From the NCBI GenBank assembly GCA_004335635.1, contig QAXH01004944.1:447-13866 (forward strand): a stretch of DNA of 13,420 bases. Direction: 5' to 3'. The DNA is from Chloromonas sp. AAM2 (Eukaryota > Chlorophyta > Chlorophyceae > Chlamydomonadales > Chlamydomonadaceae). Below, piece after piece: positions 1 through 10,096 of this stretch. The notes under the pieces were generated by a model, which saw nothing but the letters and a program-made list of their open reading frames with translations, was not told where the DNA came from and made no database searches. How positions within the stretch are numbered: position 1 is the first letter of the stretch; every line of letters begins with the position of its first letter. Both the position numbers and the translations under genes were made by a program.

Positions 1-270
1 CAGGGTAGGCCAGGGCGGTGCCCATCCCGTTCCGTGTCCTCTGACGGCTTCCCTGATGTAAATACATATATATACTAGGTCTCCTGGCCCTTCTAGCGTC
101 CCTTTATCTAGTGTTTGGCGTTGACTTCGGCGTTTTGCTTTGGGTTGGCCTGCCTTGCCTGCTTTGTTCCCTGCATTCGTTTTGCTTTCTTGCTCAGGGT
201 AGGCCAGAACGGTGCCCATCCCGTTCCGTGTCCTGTGACGGCTTCCCTGGTGTAAATACATATATGTATA
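1..270. repeat. Direct repeat about 194 bp apart with AT-rich tail
   Basis: The segment at about 1-75 recurs at about 195-270 with few differences. Both contain GGTGCCCATCCCGTTCCGTG and end in GTAAATACATATATRTA. The second copy runs into a TA/TATG microsatellite up to about 292. The sequence between them (76-194) occurs once here, so this could be the edge of a longer tandem array with a unit of about 194 bp, or the remains of a transposable element. It is cut by the window start. Confidence 0.75.
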
Positions 271-292
271 TATGTATGTATATATATGTATT
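254..292. repeat. TA/TATG microsatellite
   Basis: Low-complexity alternating TA and TATG sequence follows the second direct repeat copy. Short open frames read across it (YIYIHTYIH-type peptides) are artefacts of the repeat. Confidence 0.8.
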
Positions 293-577
293 TGTTGAGT
301 TCACATAGAATGCAGATGACCAGATGAAGGAAAGCTAAATTGCTTGGATGGCAGATCCGGCCCCTCCAGGCAGTGCAAAGAGCACGCAATTCAGGAAAAT
401 GATGTGTTGGGTAGGCGATTTGTGGCGCACAGTGGACAATGGCTGAGATGTGTCGATTCTCATTACAACCAGTATCATATGCACTGATGTGGGTGTTGTG
501 CCAGTACTGGACAGATTGGGAATTGTTGCACTGACTGCTTGTGATTGTGTCAGTGTCATAGCCTGCCTGCTGCCAGT

Positions 578-625
578 GCAAATTGAGTGGCGCCACTGCA
601 AATTGAGAGGCGCTACTGCAAATTG
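578..625. repeat. 20-bp tandem repeat, about 2.4 copies
   Basis: Units start with GCAAATTG at 578, 598 and 618; the first two read GCAAATTGAGTGGCGCCACT and GCAAATTGAGAGGCGCTACT. The third continues directly into the dispersed TGTCCCAGAACTGG motif. Confidence 0.8.
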
Positions 626-650
626 TCCCAGAACTGGCAAACTTCTTTTT
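618..650. repeat. Dispersed repeat motif, copy A
   Basis: Contains TTGTCCCAGAACTGGCAAAC followed by a T-rich stretch. Related copies lie at about 804-835, 5408-5445 (inside intron 9 of copy 1) and 7695-7722 (3' UTR of copy 1). It may be the conserved end of a small transposable element. Confidence 0.55.
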
Positions 651-803
651 CAATTATGTAGCGTGATACGATAATTTTAGTGCACACGTGACATGCTGAC
701 CTGCACGACATAAGCACACTGCATCCAGCAACAACTGTTCGGACTGATCAAGAAAACAAAACTGGCCAAAAAAGACACGCGCATGAGAACTGGGAGTCAC
801 ATA

Positions 804-835
804 GGAACTGTTCCAGAACTGCCAAACAACTACGT
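804..835. repeat. Dispersed repeat motif, copy B
   Basis: GGAACTGTTCCAGAACTGCC followed by AAAC is a diverged form of the TGTCCCAGAACTGG motif at 618-650. Confidence 0.45.
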
Positions 836-1183
836 TAGTACTGACCACTACGCTAGGGCCCAGTCATGATGGGCGAATTGAAGCCTTTGAGCTCATGAAC
901 TGCCTCCATACGTAGACGCCTGGTCAGTTCAATCTACTCGTCTTAGACCGATCACACTGATTTAAGATTACTCATCACATTTTGCTGATACCTTGTCTGT
1001 ATATGATACCTTTTGCTAGGAGAGACTTCTGCCAGCATATCGTCGCACAGCAAGGCGATGTGCCTGATACAAGCCGGTAAAGCACCCACAAAACAGCATG
1101 GATTTTTGGTACCCTGGCAGATTTTCACATAGTTGAGAGAGCGAAATGTGTTAGGCACACGCCCGGTTGCGAGTGTGCTGGGC

Positions 1184-1228
1184 ACACGCCTGCACCAAAC
1201 ACGCCTGCACCAACACGCCTGCACCAAA
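1184..1228. repeat. Minisatellite, 14-15-bp unit, three copies
   Basis: Three head-to-tail copies of ACACGCCTGCACCAA, one base shorter in the middle copy. A related CACACGCC half-unit lies just upstream near 1155. Confidence 0.85.
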
Positions 1229-1670
1229 CCTGGTGCTGCAGGAGTGAACGTTGGGCCAGGAGTGCATCAGGCTCAAATTGAGCTGCTCCAAGCTGAGAGC
1301 CGGAGCCGGCGCGTCGTGCTCTTAGACGTACGCGCAAAGAACTGCTTTACAACCTCCCCTTGACAACGATGCATGCACATCACCACAGACAATGGCGCAA
1401 AGTCCAATGGCCTTCTGCATTTGGCGACTGCTCATATCGCGTCACATGGATTGCTCTCACAGCGTTGCAAAGCAAAGGCCCTCACAACTCATAGATTGCC
1501 GGTTGTCAGGATTGGTCAGGGTTGTCAGGGTTGCTGTGTTATGAAGAAGGCTCGTATGGTGTTAAGCGTCAAGCATGCTTGGAGGCATTGACGATTGCCA
1601 TCAACACATGAGCAAAACGCTGCTCTTGTCCGCGAGCAACAGTCGATGGCAGTAGTTATACACCCGCCTC

Positions 1671-1675
1671 TATAA
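1671..1675 (+). promoter_or_regulatory. Possible TATA box of copy 1
   Basis: TATAA stands about 220 bp before the chosen ATG, which would give a 5' UTR of roughly 190 nt. Against it, two short upstream open frames (ATGs near 1779 and 1793) would then lie in the leader. The true transcription start may be further downstream. Confidence 0.25.
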
Positions 1676-1894
1676 CCGGTAGTATCTACTGTGACTGCGC
1701 AAGCGAGACGAGGTACTCCTGGACATCAGCTGAGTCCAAGCATCTGCTGCGTTGGGATCAGCTTTAAAGAGTTTCCAGATGCGGGCATCTTGATGATTGC
1801 TGATGTTGGTTCGGTTTTCGCTGCAATTATCTAAGCCCGCCATCTCGCCATCTGAGTGTGCACTCATCGTTCCAAACTTCTATCGCGAGCCAAA

Positions 1895-4800
1895 ATGCTA
1901 AAGTTCATATCCATCGCACTGATTGCGCTCTTGGCCGTGCAGGTAAATCAACAAGACATCACCAGGCCAAGCCAGACTGTTCCTCCAGTCAGATATCTGT
2001 ATCTACCTACTCAGATCGTAACCACAGCCCAAGCATGTAGTTTATTTCGGTGCAAAGAATAGTGATGGTGCAAAGAATCCGAAAATCTGGCGTCGGATCT
2101 AGGAATCCCAACGAAACTCGGCGGCGCAGCGAAATGTTATCAGCAGCAGCGGTTGAGCTGCAAGGTCTACATACAGCTATTCTTGGTAGATCTGCTGCTT
2201 CAGCACGCCAGTGACCCCATTCACCAAAAAGGGTTTTACCTTTATGCCCCTGGACCGCAGGTGCAAGCCACCTCAAGGAGCTCATGGAAGAAGGGCGACA
2301 AGTGCAAGGACGGCAAGGAAGTTGAGCTGGACACAACCTATCATGTCCTGATTCGCTGCGGCGACGTCCGCCCTCACCCCCAGACTGGCGAGAATGTTAC
2401 CCTTGGCGAGATGCTTGACAGGAAGGGACGCCCACTCCTGGTAAGAAGGGCACCGGTAGAGCCACGCCTGGTATGCTGCATGCATTGCAACATCGTTTGC
2501 GCTGGCCCGTTGAAGTCCGGGGTGCGTGAAGCCGAGGGTAGCTTAAGGTGACACTGACCCGGCTTAGTGCTATTCAGCAGCTTTCTAAACGTTCAGCTTG
2601 GCCCGAAGTGATGATGTCGGCAAAGGGTCGCTCCATGCAATCTGCAGACCGTTCCTCTTTCACACCTAACGTTGGCAAGTCCACCCCATGCAACTCACAG
2701 GCCCGGCCTAAAAGCCTTGGTCTGCCATGCTGTGCCCATGTGCAGGACAGTGACGGTGAAAAGCGCTTCACCGGAAGTCCCGACTTCACCAGCTACAGGA
2801 GTGTGAGTTACAGTACATGGAACAGAACAGATCGTGCTTACTGTGGCCAAGTGCACAATTAAGATGCATGTTCCTGATCCATGTAGCCTGCAAGAGCAAG
2901 ATGCAAATGCCAGTTGTTACAGGACAGCCATGCGCAGTATCACCCACTTCTCAGCTTGTGTGGTGCGACCATCCACCGGTCAGTCACACCACCTTTCTGA
3001 TCTTATCAGTGCAACCCCTTTATCCGTTTGATATCCATGCCTCATTTCTCAAATGTAACATGTCATGCGCTTGCGCTGCCTGCAGACCGCTCGTGGCCTG
3101 TTCACCGTTGTGCAAATGGAGGATGAACCAGCCCAGTACTTTGCCTTGACCTTGGAGCAAGACTTCGACGGCCACATGAGGGTTGCCTCCATGCAGCACG
3201 TCAACTATTCTGATTGGGAGGGAAGCGTCGAGCCATGTGCTGTGAGTCGGGTGACGTGATCTCTGGGTTATCGTGCTACAGTCGCATGCTTTGCGTTCAC
3301 AAAATGGCATAAGTTTCTAAATACCGCTGGCCATCGTCCAGACAGGGTCACAACGTTCCAGACTAACTTGCATAATGGCAATGTTGGTTCCAGCTGTTCT
3401 GAAATCACTCTAAAACAGTGTATGCTCTGTACGATCGTCACAGTGCTTTGGTCAAACACACAGCCATGTGACCTGAAGTCTGACACCTCGGCCACGCAGG
3501 GCTCTGTCTCCCCCTGGGATACCCACATCGGTGGCGAGGAGGATGCTCCTGACGTGAGGGAGTTCACCAAATGGCTCAAGGAGGAGGACAAGGACGCTGT
3601 TGCCAAGAGCGAAGATGTGGCCACCCTGCTCAACTACAACGGCTACTACCTGGGCAGTGGAGACAAGAAGGCTGACGATGCTCTTGAGAAGGCTGCTAAG
3701 GCCATTGGTGCCACTTACTACCCCAACAACAAGGAGGGCAAGGACGAGTGGTTCGATCTCTTCAAGACGGTGAGACACAGTGTGCTGCAGTTCCTGTGCG
3801 TGTGTTGACAGATATAATCAAGTGTCAGAACATGTTCAGTGGACTGCAGGTGATGAAAGCATGAGCATCTTGCTGCCAAGGGCATCTCGTGTGTTGGCAG
3901 TTGTGGCATGACTACAAGCAATGGTATTCTGTGGTGAAATGCAGATCTACAAGCCATACATGCTTGGCCACATCTTCGAGATCAACTCGAACGTGTTCCC
4001 TCCTACCTTCCGCAAGCACATGGCTATGGGCCGCTCAGAATTCGAAAAAGCGCAGATCATGCCTGACCTGAAGACAGTGTACCTGTCAGATGACTCAGCA
4101 GGAGGTGAGAACCTGCAACCTCCTGTTTGGTGCCAGTCAGATCCTGAGATATCTACTCAGCCTTCACATCAGTTGGTCATCTGTATGCCTGGCCGCACCT
4201 GGTGCAAAAGTCACTGCTTCTTCATTTCTTATGCTACTACTCAGGCGGTCTGCTCAAGTTCGTGGCCAAGAGGAAGGGTGATCTGTCCGTTGGTACCCTG
4301 TATGCCGCCAAGTTCAAGCAGATGACTCCAGACAACGGCGAGAAGCCCGAGTTCCAGGTCACATGGATCAAGCTGGCCGACATGGACCATGTGAGAGCTC
4401 AGCATGTGCCATTTCGTTGATAGTCAAGCTCAATAGTCATGACTGTCAAGCTCAAGTACACATTCAAGAGCATCTCTCGACAGTCAGGTAGTAACGTAAT
4501 CCCAGCACGGCTTCAAACAAGCAGTACTGGATAGTTTCTCCCTGCAACACTCTTTGTCCGCACTATAACTTGTGCAGGAGATTGTTCATGAGTACGCCAA
4601 GAAGTCACTGACCGAGTTCAACTTTGAGGACATCTTCCTGTCCACTGCTTTCAACAGTGACAACGTCACCTGCCCTGATGGCTACAAGCGCGTTGACTGG
4701 GAGGGGGAGTATCAGGAGTGCCTCAAGGTACGAGGACCAGGCAGTGAACTGTGCACCAACGACAAGAGAGATGAGAAAGCCAGATTCAGTGCTAGTTCTG

Positions 4801-7205
4801 AGGATCCCATCTGCTCACCAGCAGGTCTGTAGCACTGATTGATCGTGGCCTTGAAGTCAGATCACATGCCCTGCTTAAATGAATGTTGCATGCATGCATG
4901 CCCTACCACAGCTGAACGAGAAGACCCCCAACGTTGAGATGCTGGCTGCTGGTCTGGAGTCCCGCCGCATGATCCCATACGTGGGCGCCACCTCGGAGTT
5001 CACCAAGATGGAGGGTTTGGCACACGACATGGAGCGGGACACACTCTACATGGCCATCTCATACCAGCGCGGACCCATGGCCACGTGAGTGCAAAGATGT
5101 CATGTTTGCTATCAACCACCGCGCAAATGTGCCGTTGTCAACCGTTGCACGCGACATACAACCCAACTGAGCTTTTGTCGCACGCCGGGATTGATGTGAC
5201 AAGAATGGTTGGTTTTTATGTGTTCCGCCATGTACGCAGAAGCTCAACAGTGTCCAGTGTCCAGCAATGCAGAAGCTCAATTGCAAACACAGGCTGCTGG
5301 ATCACACTGGTGCAGACGCAATGTTCACTATCTCTGTCCACGTCCACAGCCCAATCCCCTGAGGTTGTACCCTTTCCGCTGTTGCCGCACTGACTCCAGT
5401 GGTGTCTGTGGAAACTGTCCCAGAACTGGTAAACATCTTTTTGTGTGGTTAGGATATACCATGGTTTGCACTGCAGGCACAGGAGTTCAGTATCTTCACA
5501 TTGCACGATTTTATGCCATGTCTGCGTCTGTGCAGGAACGTGCCCGAGGGAGGCCAGGACGACATTCGCATCAAGCTGAACCGCTGCGGCTGCACCTACC
5601 GCATGGACCTGGACAAGGGATACAACATCTACAAGATGGAAGTCCAGGTGCGCATGTGCTGTTTACAGCCCAGCTGCCACACCCGTAGCACAGCGGATGT
5701 GTACAACCGGCAGCCGTGTTTTGAAGTCAAATGCCTTAATCGGATTGCCAGGCAGGCAGCGGGGCTTGCAATCAGCACTGCAAGCGTGAACGTGTTGTCA
5801 GCATACCAGTGCGCTCAGTGCAGGTGTAGCCCAATGCTCGTTCTTTACTGCCTAGAGCAAGAACTGCAGCTATGGCCTTGTTTGGCTTTGAGTAGCATGC
5901 GCTGAAATGTGTTGTGTTGCCGTGCTGATGCAGGTCTGTGGCACTGAGATCACCATCAACGGCACCGAGACCTGCACCCTGACTGAGCCATGCAACCCAG
6001 ACAACCTCGACGTCATGGAGGTGAGTTGCCACTAGGCGGCACCTAGAATCACCCTGACTGGCCAGCAGCCAGCCGAAAACTACTCTGATGATCGAACAAG
6101 TTTCTCTGTGCATGCACACCAGTTGGGGCCAAGTCTAGTGAAGAATGCGGCATTGGGTAGCTAGCAATCGCACCAAACGGATGGAACATTGCTGGGCGCA
6201 TAAGCAGTGCCGAGGGACAGAAACGACTCACACTTTAAAACAGGTGCACAGCCTGCCAAGCGTCATAATGCCAAAGCTACAGGCTTGAAGCTGTTCAACA
6301 TACGATGTACAGCCAGTGCATGGCGAGCCAGTGTCAGACATGCAAGGGTTCTGAACATGCAGAGGCTGAACCCAACCGTGCAGCCAGTTGGAAGGGCAAA
6401 CGTACCAATGCTGAGGGCCAAATATGCAACCGCGCCCAATGCAAAGAATGCAGAGGGCCTGACACAGTAACCACCCCAACTAGTCATCCACCGCTGACTG
6501 CCGCTGCCCAAAGCAAGTTTTTTCCTCTGGCTTGTTGACCGCTGCCGCCCTGTCCTCGCTGCTTCTCTTGTCTGACATGATGCCACGTGCTGATTGTGTG
6601 TTGCAGGGCTACCCATGGCTGCTGATCTCTGAAGATGCCGACTACCGCCAGCAGGATCTGTTCCAGATGCATGACGTGGAGACCAAGAAGGTGGGGCTTG
6701 TGTTCATGCATACTAAGGTCACTGCAGCTGCTGTATGCTAATCATCCAGGAACCTGACTGGAAAGACGTGAGTCGAACTGCACGAGTGTTTTTTAATTTC
6801 TGCAGAGTGTCATTGTCGGCGCTGCTGAGCAAGATGGTGAGATCACTGCTGGCTGGTTCAACAACGACCTGGACGGATGGACATACATCACTGCCAACCA
6901 TCAGGTAACTGTCACAGCACCTAATTCTGTGAGGTTGCTTCGTGGTAATAATGGAGCTCTGCATAGCGGTGTGGCACACTCTGCGCACACGGCCGCTTGT
7001 AGCAGGGACTGGTTACTCTCAGCGCTCAGTAGTAAGAGCTGCATTTCTTGCAAATTGGTCGCTGCAGGGTTTTGACCGTAGCCCCATCGGCTACCTGGGT
7101 CCCTACAAGCTGGATGGCGTCAAGAAAATCTCCTGGAAGCCTCACGTGCCAAAGGGCAACGACTATGTGAACGCGTATGCACCCTTCGGCCAGAAGAGGC
7201 GTTGA
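1895..7205 (+). CDS. Secreted PhoX-type (DUF839) alkaline phosphatase, copy 1, 14 exons
   Basis: Exons: 1895-1942, 2261-2440, 2746-2802, 3086-3241, 3500-3769, 3945-4104, 4245-4390, 4578-4727, 4912-5084, 5536-5647, 5934-6020, 6607-6690, 6806-6904, 7068-7205. Together they are 1860 nt, giving 619 residues plus TGA. All introns are GT-AG and junction phases agree. The start ATG sits in CAAAATGC, a good green-algal context, and opens a hydrophobic signal peptide (about residues 1-19), so the protein should be secreted. Family-like motifs are EPCA followed by SPWDTHIGGEED (145-162; the Cys matches the place of a metal-ligand Cys of bacterial PhoX), YPNNKEGK (221-228), GHIFEI (245-250), GRSEFEKA (266-273) with VYLSDD (282-287), GATSEFTKMEGLAHD (414-428), NRCGCTYRMDLD (462-473) and NPDNLDVMEGYPWLLISEDAD (505-525), which straddles intron 11. 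Potential N-glycosylation sites are N61, N135, N368 and N493. The length is near that of bacterial PhoX. By family knowledge it hydrolyses phosphomonoesters using Fe and Ca, and is typically phosphate-starvation induced. The exon structure is well supported by the paralog; the function rests on motif recognition. Confidence 0.8.
3242..3499 (+). other. Intron 4 of copy 1 with three in-frame candidate acceptors
   Basis: The donor is GTGAGT. AG acceptors ending at 3463, 3478 and 3499 are all in the same phase and lack stops, so the protein could gain 12, 7 or 0 residues just before the SPWDTH motif. I chose 3499 because it joins EPCA to GSVSPWDTH, the spacing expected from the family, and has a CTGAC branch-point-like sequence nearby. 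The corresponding part of copy 2 lies outside the window. Confidence 0.55.
5085..5535 (+). other. Intron 9 of copy 1 carrying dispersed repeat motif, copy C
   Basis: This 451-nt intron (322 nt in copy 2) starts GTGAGTGCAA as in copy 2. It contains TGTCCCAGAACTGGTAAAC near 5414-5432 followed by a T-rich stretch, matching 618-650, and a duplicated GCAGAAGCTCAA (about 5237 and 5269). The shared start and differing middle fit an insertion after the gene duplicated. Confidence 0.6.
6021..6606 (+). other. Intron 11 of copy 1, absent from copy 2
   Basis: A 586-nt phase-0 intron with donor GTGAGT and acceptor TTGCAG, the longest in the gene. It splits NPDNLDVME from GYPWLLISED. In copy 2 the same codons are continuous (around 11203-11204), and the copy 2 exon is 171 nt, exactly the sum of 87 and 84. 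No terminal inverted repeat was recognised; a small CTAGG/CCTAG palindrome lies near 6032-6047. Confidence 0.85.
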
Positions 7206-8130
7206 AAGGCTTTGATTGAAAGAGGGGAGCCCTGTGCTGCTTGCTCAACCGCTTATGTTTGATTGGGCTCATGATGTAGATGCAGCGCAGTTTGGCTCGC
7301 TGCACACAGACTTTGAAGTGGTTTTGGTCGTGCATTTGATTTGTCTGGCGTCTGCCTGATGTACCGGCAGTGGCTTGCACGACCGCGATCTGTGTTTTCT
7401 TTGGAAGCGTAGGTTTATATCCTTTGTATTTGGCACTGGCTGCTTTGTGGAGCTTGACGGAAGAATCGTATTTGGCGCTGGCGCTTTTGTGTTGTGCAAA
7501 TCGAGAGTTTGATACTGTTCCCTGGCCGATCTTGCTAACAGAAAGCAACGGACGTGCAGTTTCTGGCCCTGGTTCAGGTGGACTGCGTGCTTGTTGTGCA
7601 ATATGACCATGTGTTGAAGCTGGCATAGACAGGGCTCGCCCTGTGACAACCGCACACACCAAAAGTATACCAACACTGGTTCCTAGCGATATTCCGAGAA
7701 ATTGTCCCAGAACTTGATTGAAGAATTATCTGGAGGTTGTGTGGGCTTCAGCATGAATGCATCTATTCCCGCACAGGTGCAGCGGCGTGTATGCAAGCCT
7801 GCCTGCTGTGTCATCTGAGCGATGTATTGTTGATGATGACTGTTGATAAGGAACAGACCGGATGCTGCTTAGTGATCATAAACGGACTGGCTCGTAGGAC
7901 TTGTGAACGGACACAAACACACTTGTGATGATATGGTTGGCTGAGCCGGACGATGCTTTTGACACCACATTTCTGTGGACAGTGTTGTTTCCAGGCTGCG
8001 TTGGTGTTTTGGTTGTTAACGCCGAGTTATACTTGCTAAGCAAGCAAGACGTGGTTGCAAGCTAGAAAGAAGACTTCGTATATCTGGCTGCTTTGTATGT
8101 AATAGCACATGATGCGTTTCGGCCTGGCTT
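7206..8130 (+). other. 3' UTR of copy 1 with candidate TGTAA poly(A) signal
   Basis: The first TGTAA after the stop codon is at 8098-8102, giving a 3' UTR of about 0.9 kb, long but plausible for a green alga. A 19-nt stretch at 7314-7332 matches the copy 2 3' UTR at 17 of 19 positions. The region also holds an imperfect duplication of GTATTTGGCRCTGG (about 7428 and 7470) and another copy of the TGTCCCAGAACT motif near 7700. Confidence 0.4.
7695..7722. repeat. Dispersed repeat motif, copy D
   Basis: GAAATTGTCCCAGAACTTGA matches the core at 618-650 but diverges after AGAACT. It lies within the presumed 3' UTR of copy 1. Confidence 0.45.
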
Positions 8131-8722
8131 CCAGCTGGAGATTCTGTACAAATGCTTGGAAGAGTCGTGCTTGGCAGAATGTTCTTGCTTTTGTCAGACC
8201 AAGGACTGTTTAAGTGAGTGCACGAGCTGTTGAGCGCTGTGATAGGCCCATTTGAGGACACACTGCAAACATCTTCACAAATCCCCAAACGCACCGGTCA
8301 GCACAGCAAGCAAGGTGGTCCAGTGTGCTGATGGAACAAGTCGCACCATGCAGGTTCAGCCACTCTGGTGTCAGCTTGAGATGAAATGAGTGCAGGGGTA
8401 CCAGGCACAGAGGCAGCTGGTGGATTCACGCATGAAAGACTGGACTGGACTTTGTGGCAACATGATGCATGGCACCAGCGCCCACTCCCCAGTGGCTTGT
8501 AAACCTTGGGCGCAAGCTCCGCAGGCATGGGAGAGACCAGCACAAGGACTTGGCTGAACCAGGTGCAATCAGTCTTCTGTGCCTCCATGCATGCACAAAG
8601 TGCATGTTGGCATGAAACAGCAGGCGGTGCTGGCCAGTAAGAGTGAGCGTAATGCTTGCGTGTGACCTGTCAAACTGTGCGTAGCTTCTTTCTTGCCTGG
8701 TTAATCCCCTTTGCCCGGCGGT

Positions 8723-8800
8723 TTGTCTTTATTTTTGCAGTATAAGATTTGTCCATTTGCGTGAACGTGCTTCATGTTGTGCGCTCCCTCCTTGTAAGAC
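8723..8800 (-). repeat. Segment shared with the copy-2-specific intron
   Basis: Aligns in the same orientation, without gaps in its core, with about 13060-13137. Shared blocks include ATTTGTCCAT, CGTGCTTCAT and CCTTGTA. On the minus strand both read through one frame as YK(D/E)G-H-MKHVHA-GQIL with several differences at third codon positions, so it may be a coding fragment. No family was recognised. Confidence 0.6.
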
Positions 8801-9257
8801 TCAGATCAGATTTCCAATCTACAGGATCTCCTGAAAGGACGTTGATTGTGTGGGGGCTGCAGGGCGCAGGCTTGCTGCACCAGTCGCGCTCCTTGCCTAG
8901 CCCTTGAAGGCAACAGGCATTGTCAGTGCATTGCCATGCTGAAGACGTACACGCGACTCTGCTTGGGTACCAGATGCGAGCCGTACGAGATGCAAGCCTC
9001 TGCTTGAGTGCCAGTGCGTAACTGCACAGGTCTGGTCCTATGGTCGAGCACACACCCTTTCATGCTTGATCTAACAGCCCTCTGTACCTGTCCTGTACGC
9101 CTCATCACACTCTGACCGGTGAAGAGTGGCTGAACATTGATCTCACTCTCATCTCCGCCAAGAGCTGAACCCATTCCACCAACAAACTTGATCACCTTGC
9201 TTTCTGTCCGACTGGTGCGGTGCAGAATCTATCAAGATGTCGGTGTGTTGTGATACT

Positions 9258-9315
9258 CATCTTTTGCTGTGTTGTCACAACCACTTTTGCTGTGCTGCAA
9301 GCCATCTTTTGCTAG
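9258..9315. repeat. Imperfect tandem of CTTTTGCTGTGYTG
   Basis: Three imperfect units beginning CATCTTTTGCT, CACTTTTGCT and CATCTTTTGCT, about 25-30 bp apart. Confidence 0.5.
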
Positions 9316-9436
9316 TACACTCAGTTACGCTTGTCCTTGATCAGATAGGAGCAAGCACGGTTCGTGAAGCAACCGTGAGTCAAGCATGTGTATGAGAACA
9401 CCAGCTGGAAGCCAGGCAAAAACACATCACGTGCTA

Positions 9437-9441
9437 TTACA
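9437..9441 (-). terminator. Candidate TGTAA poly(A) signal of copy 2
   Basis: TTACA on the plus strand (TGTAA on the minus strand) is the first such signal after the copy 2 stop codon, giving a 3' UTR of about 660 nt. With 8098-8102 for copy 1, the two transcripts would end about 1.3 kb apart without overlapping. Confidence 0.35.
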
Positions 9442-10096
9442 TACAGAGCAGCCAGGTGCATACAACACCTGCGGGTAGGTGCTGCGCACAACAAAAGCGC
9501 ATGTGCTATCAAGGCTCAACAACCCACATCGTCACAAGTTTGTATATGTCCGTTTGCAAATCGCAACCATGCAGGCTGTTTACGATCACTGATCACAATC
9601 GAAAGGCAAATATATCGCTCAGATCACACAACAGGCAGGCTTGCTTGCTTGCCGCTCCACCGCTGCAGGATTAGAAGCATTCATGCTGCAACCCACACAA
9701 CCTATAACTTGATCTCCATCCACCAAAGGGCTTGGTGAGTCCTGCCTATGTCCGTGAACAAACACAACCGCTCAGTACTATAGCCATATCGTGCATCATA
9801 GCACTCAATTCATATGCCACCAACAAACCGGGGCCCAAACAGGCGCGTCAGCTTGCACTCTGGTAAGAGATTGAAAATACCAGGCAAACAATCCAATTTC
9901 CATCATTTGGGCAAGTGACACAAAAGTCAGTGCCAAGTACAGAAGGCAGTGAAAGAGAACATACAGATACGCTCCAATGTTGTGAGTCTCTGTATGCACA
10001 TCAGGCAACCGTCAGGGAAACCATGTATCACGATCAAAACCACTTCGACTCGAGCGTCAAGGTTGAGCAGAAAAGAGCTCTTCTTATCTTGGTTGC

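Larger units (their letters stand above)
293..1894. other. Upstream region of copy 1 with no recognisable gene
   Basis: Short frames on both strands have no recognisable protein content, no overlap with a conserved motif and no consistent splicing. The region holds a 20-bp tandem repeat with an adjacent dispersed motif, a 14-15-bp minisatellite near 1184-1228, a short TCAGGGTTG tandem near 1515-1532 and a candidate TATA box. It should include the promoter and 5' UTR of the phosphatase gene. I looked for the GNATATNC motif bound by plant and algal phosphate-starvation regulators of the PHR/PSR1 type and found only near misses. Confidence 0.5.
8130..9430. other. Gene-free core between the convergent genes
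   Basis: No coding region could be supported. Short frames lack motifs and splicing logic. Notable contents are the segment at 8723-8800 shared with a copy 2 intron, an imperfect duplication of CTCTGCTTGRGT (about 8955 and 8997), and an imperfect CTTTTGCTGTGYTG tandem at about 9258-9315. Confidence 0.5.

Noticed and set aside
108..848. Open frames of 60-181 codons upstream of copy 1
   Set aside because: They cross microsatellites and tandem repeats, show no recognisable protein motif and have no supporting splice structure.
6207..6538. Cys-rich frames inside intron 11 of copy 1
   Set aside because: The composition reflects repeated TGCAG/CAGTG-type words, and the exons on both sides join cleanly without this sequence.
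1895..7205. A bacterial origin for the phosphatase, since PhoX is best known in bacteria
   Set aside because: Fourteen exons with consistent GT-AG introns and a matching spliced paralog show a resident eukaryotic gene; any ancient transfer cannot be judged from this window.
7120..7676. Minus-strand frames of 135 and 180 codons over the end and 3' UTR of copy 1
   Set aside because: One overlaps the conserved last exon antisense, neither has a recognisable domain, and the 3' UTR assignment explains the region.
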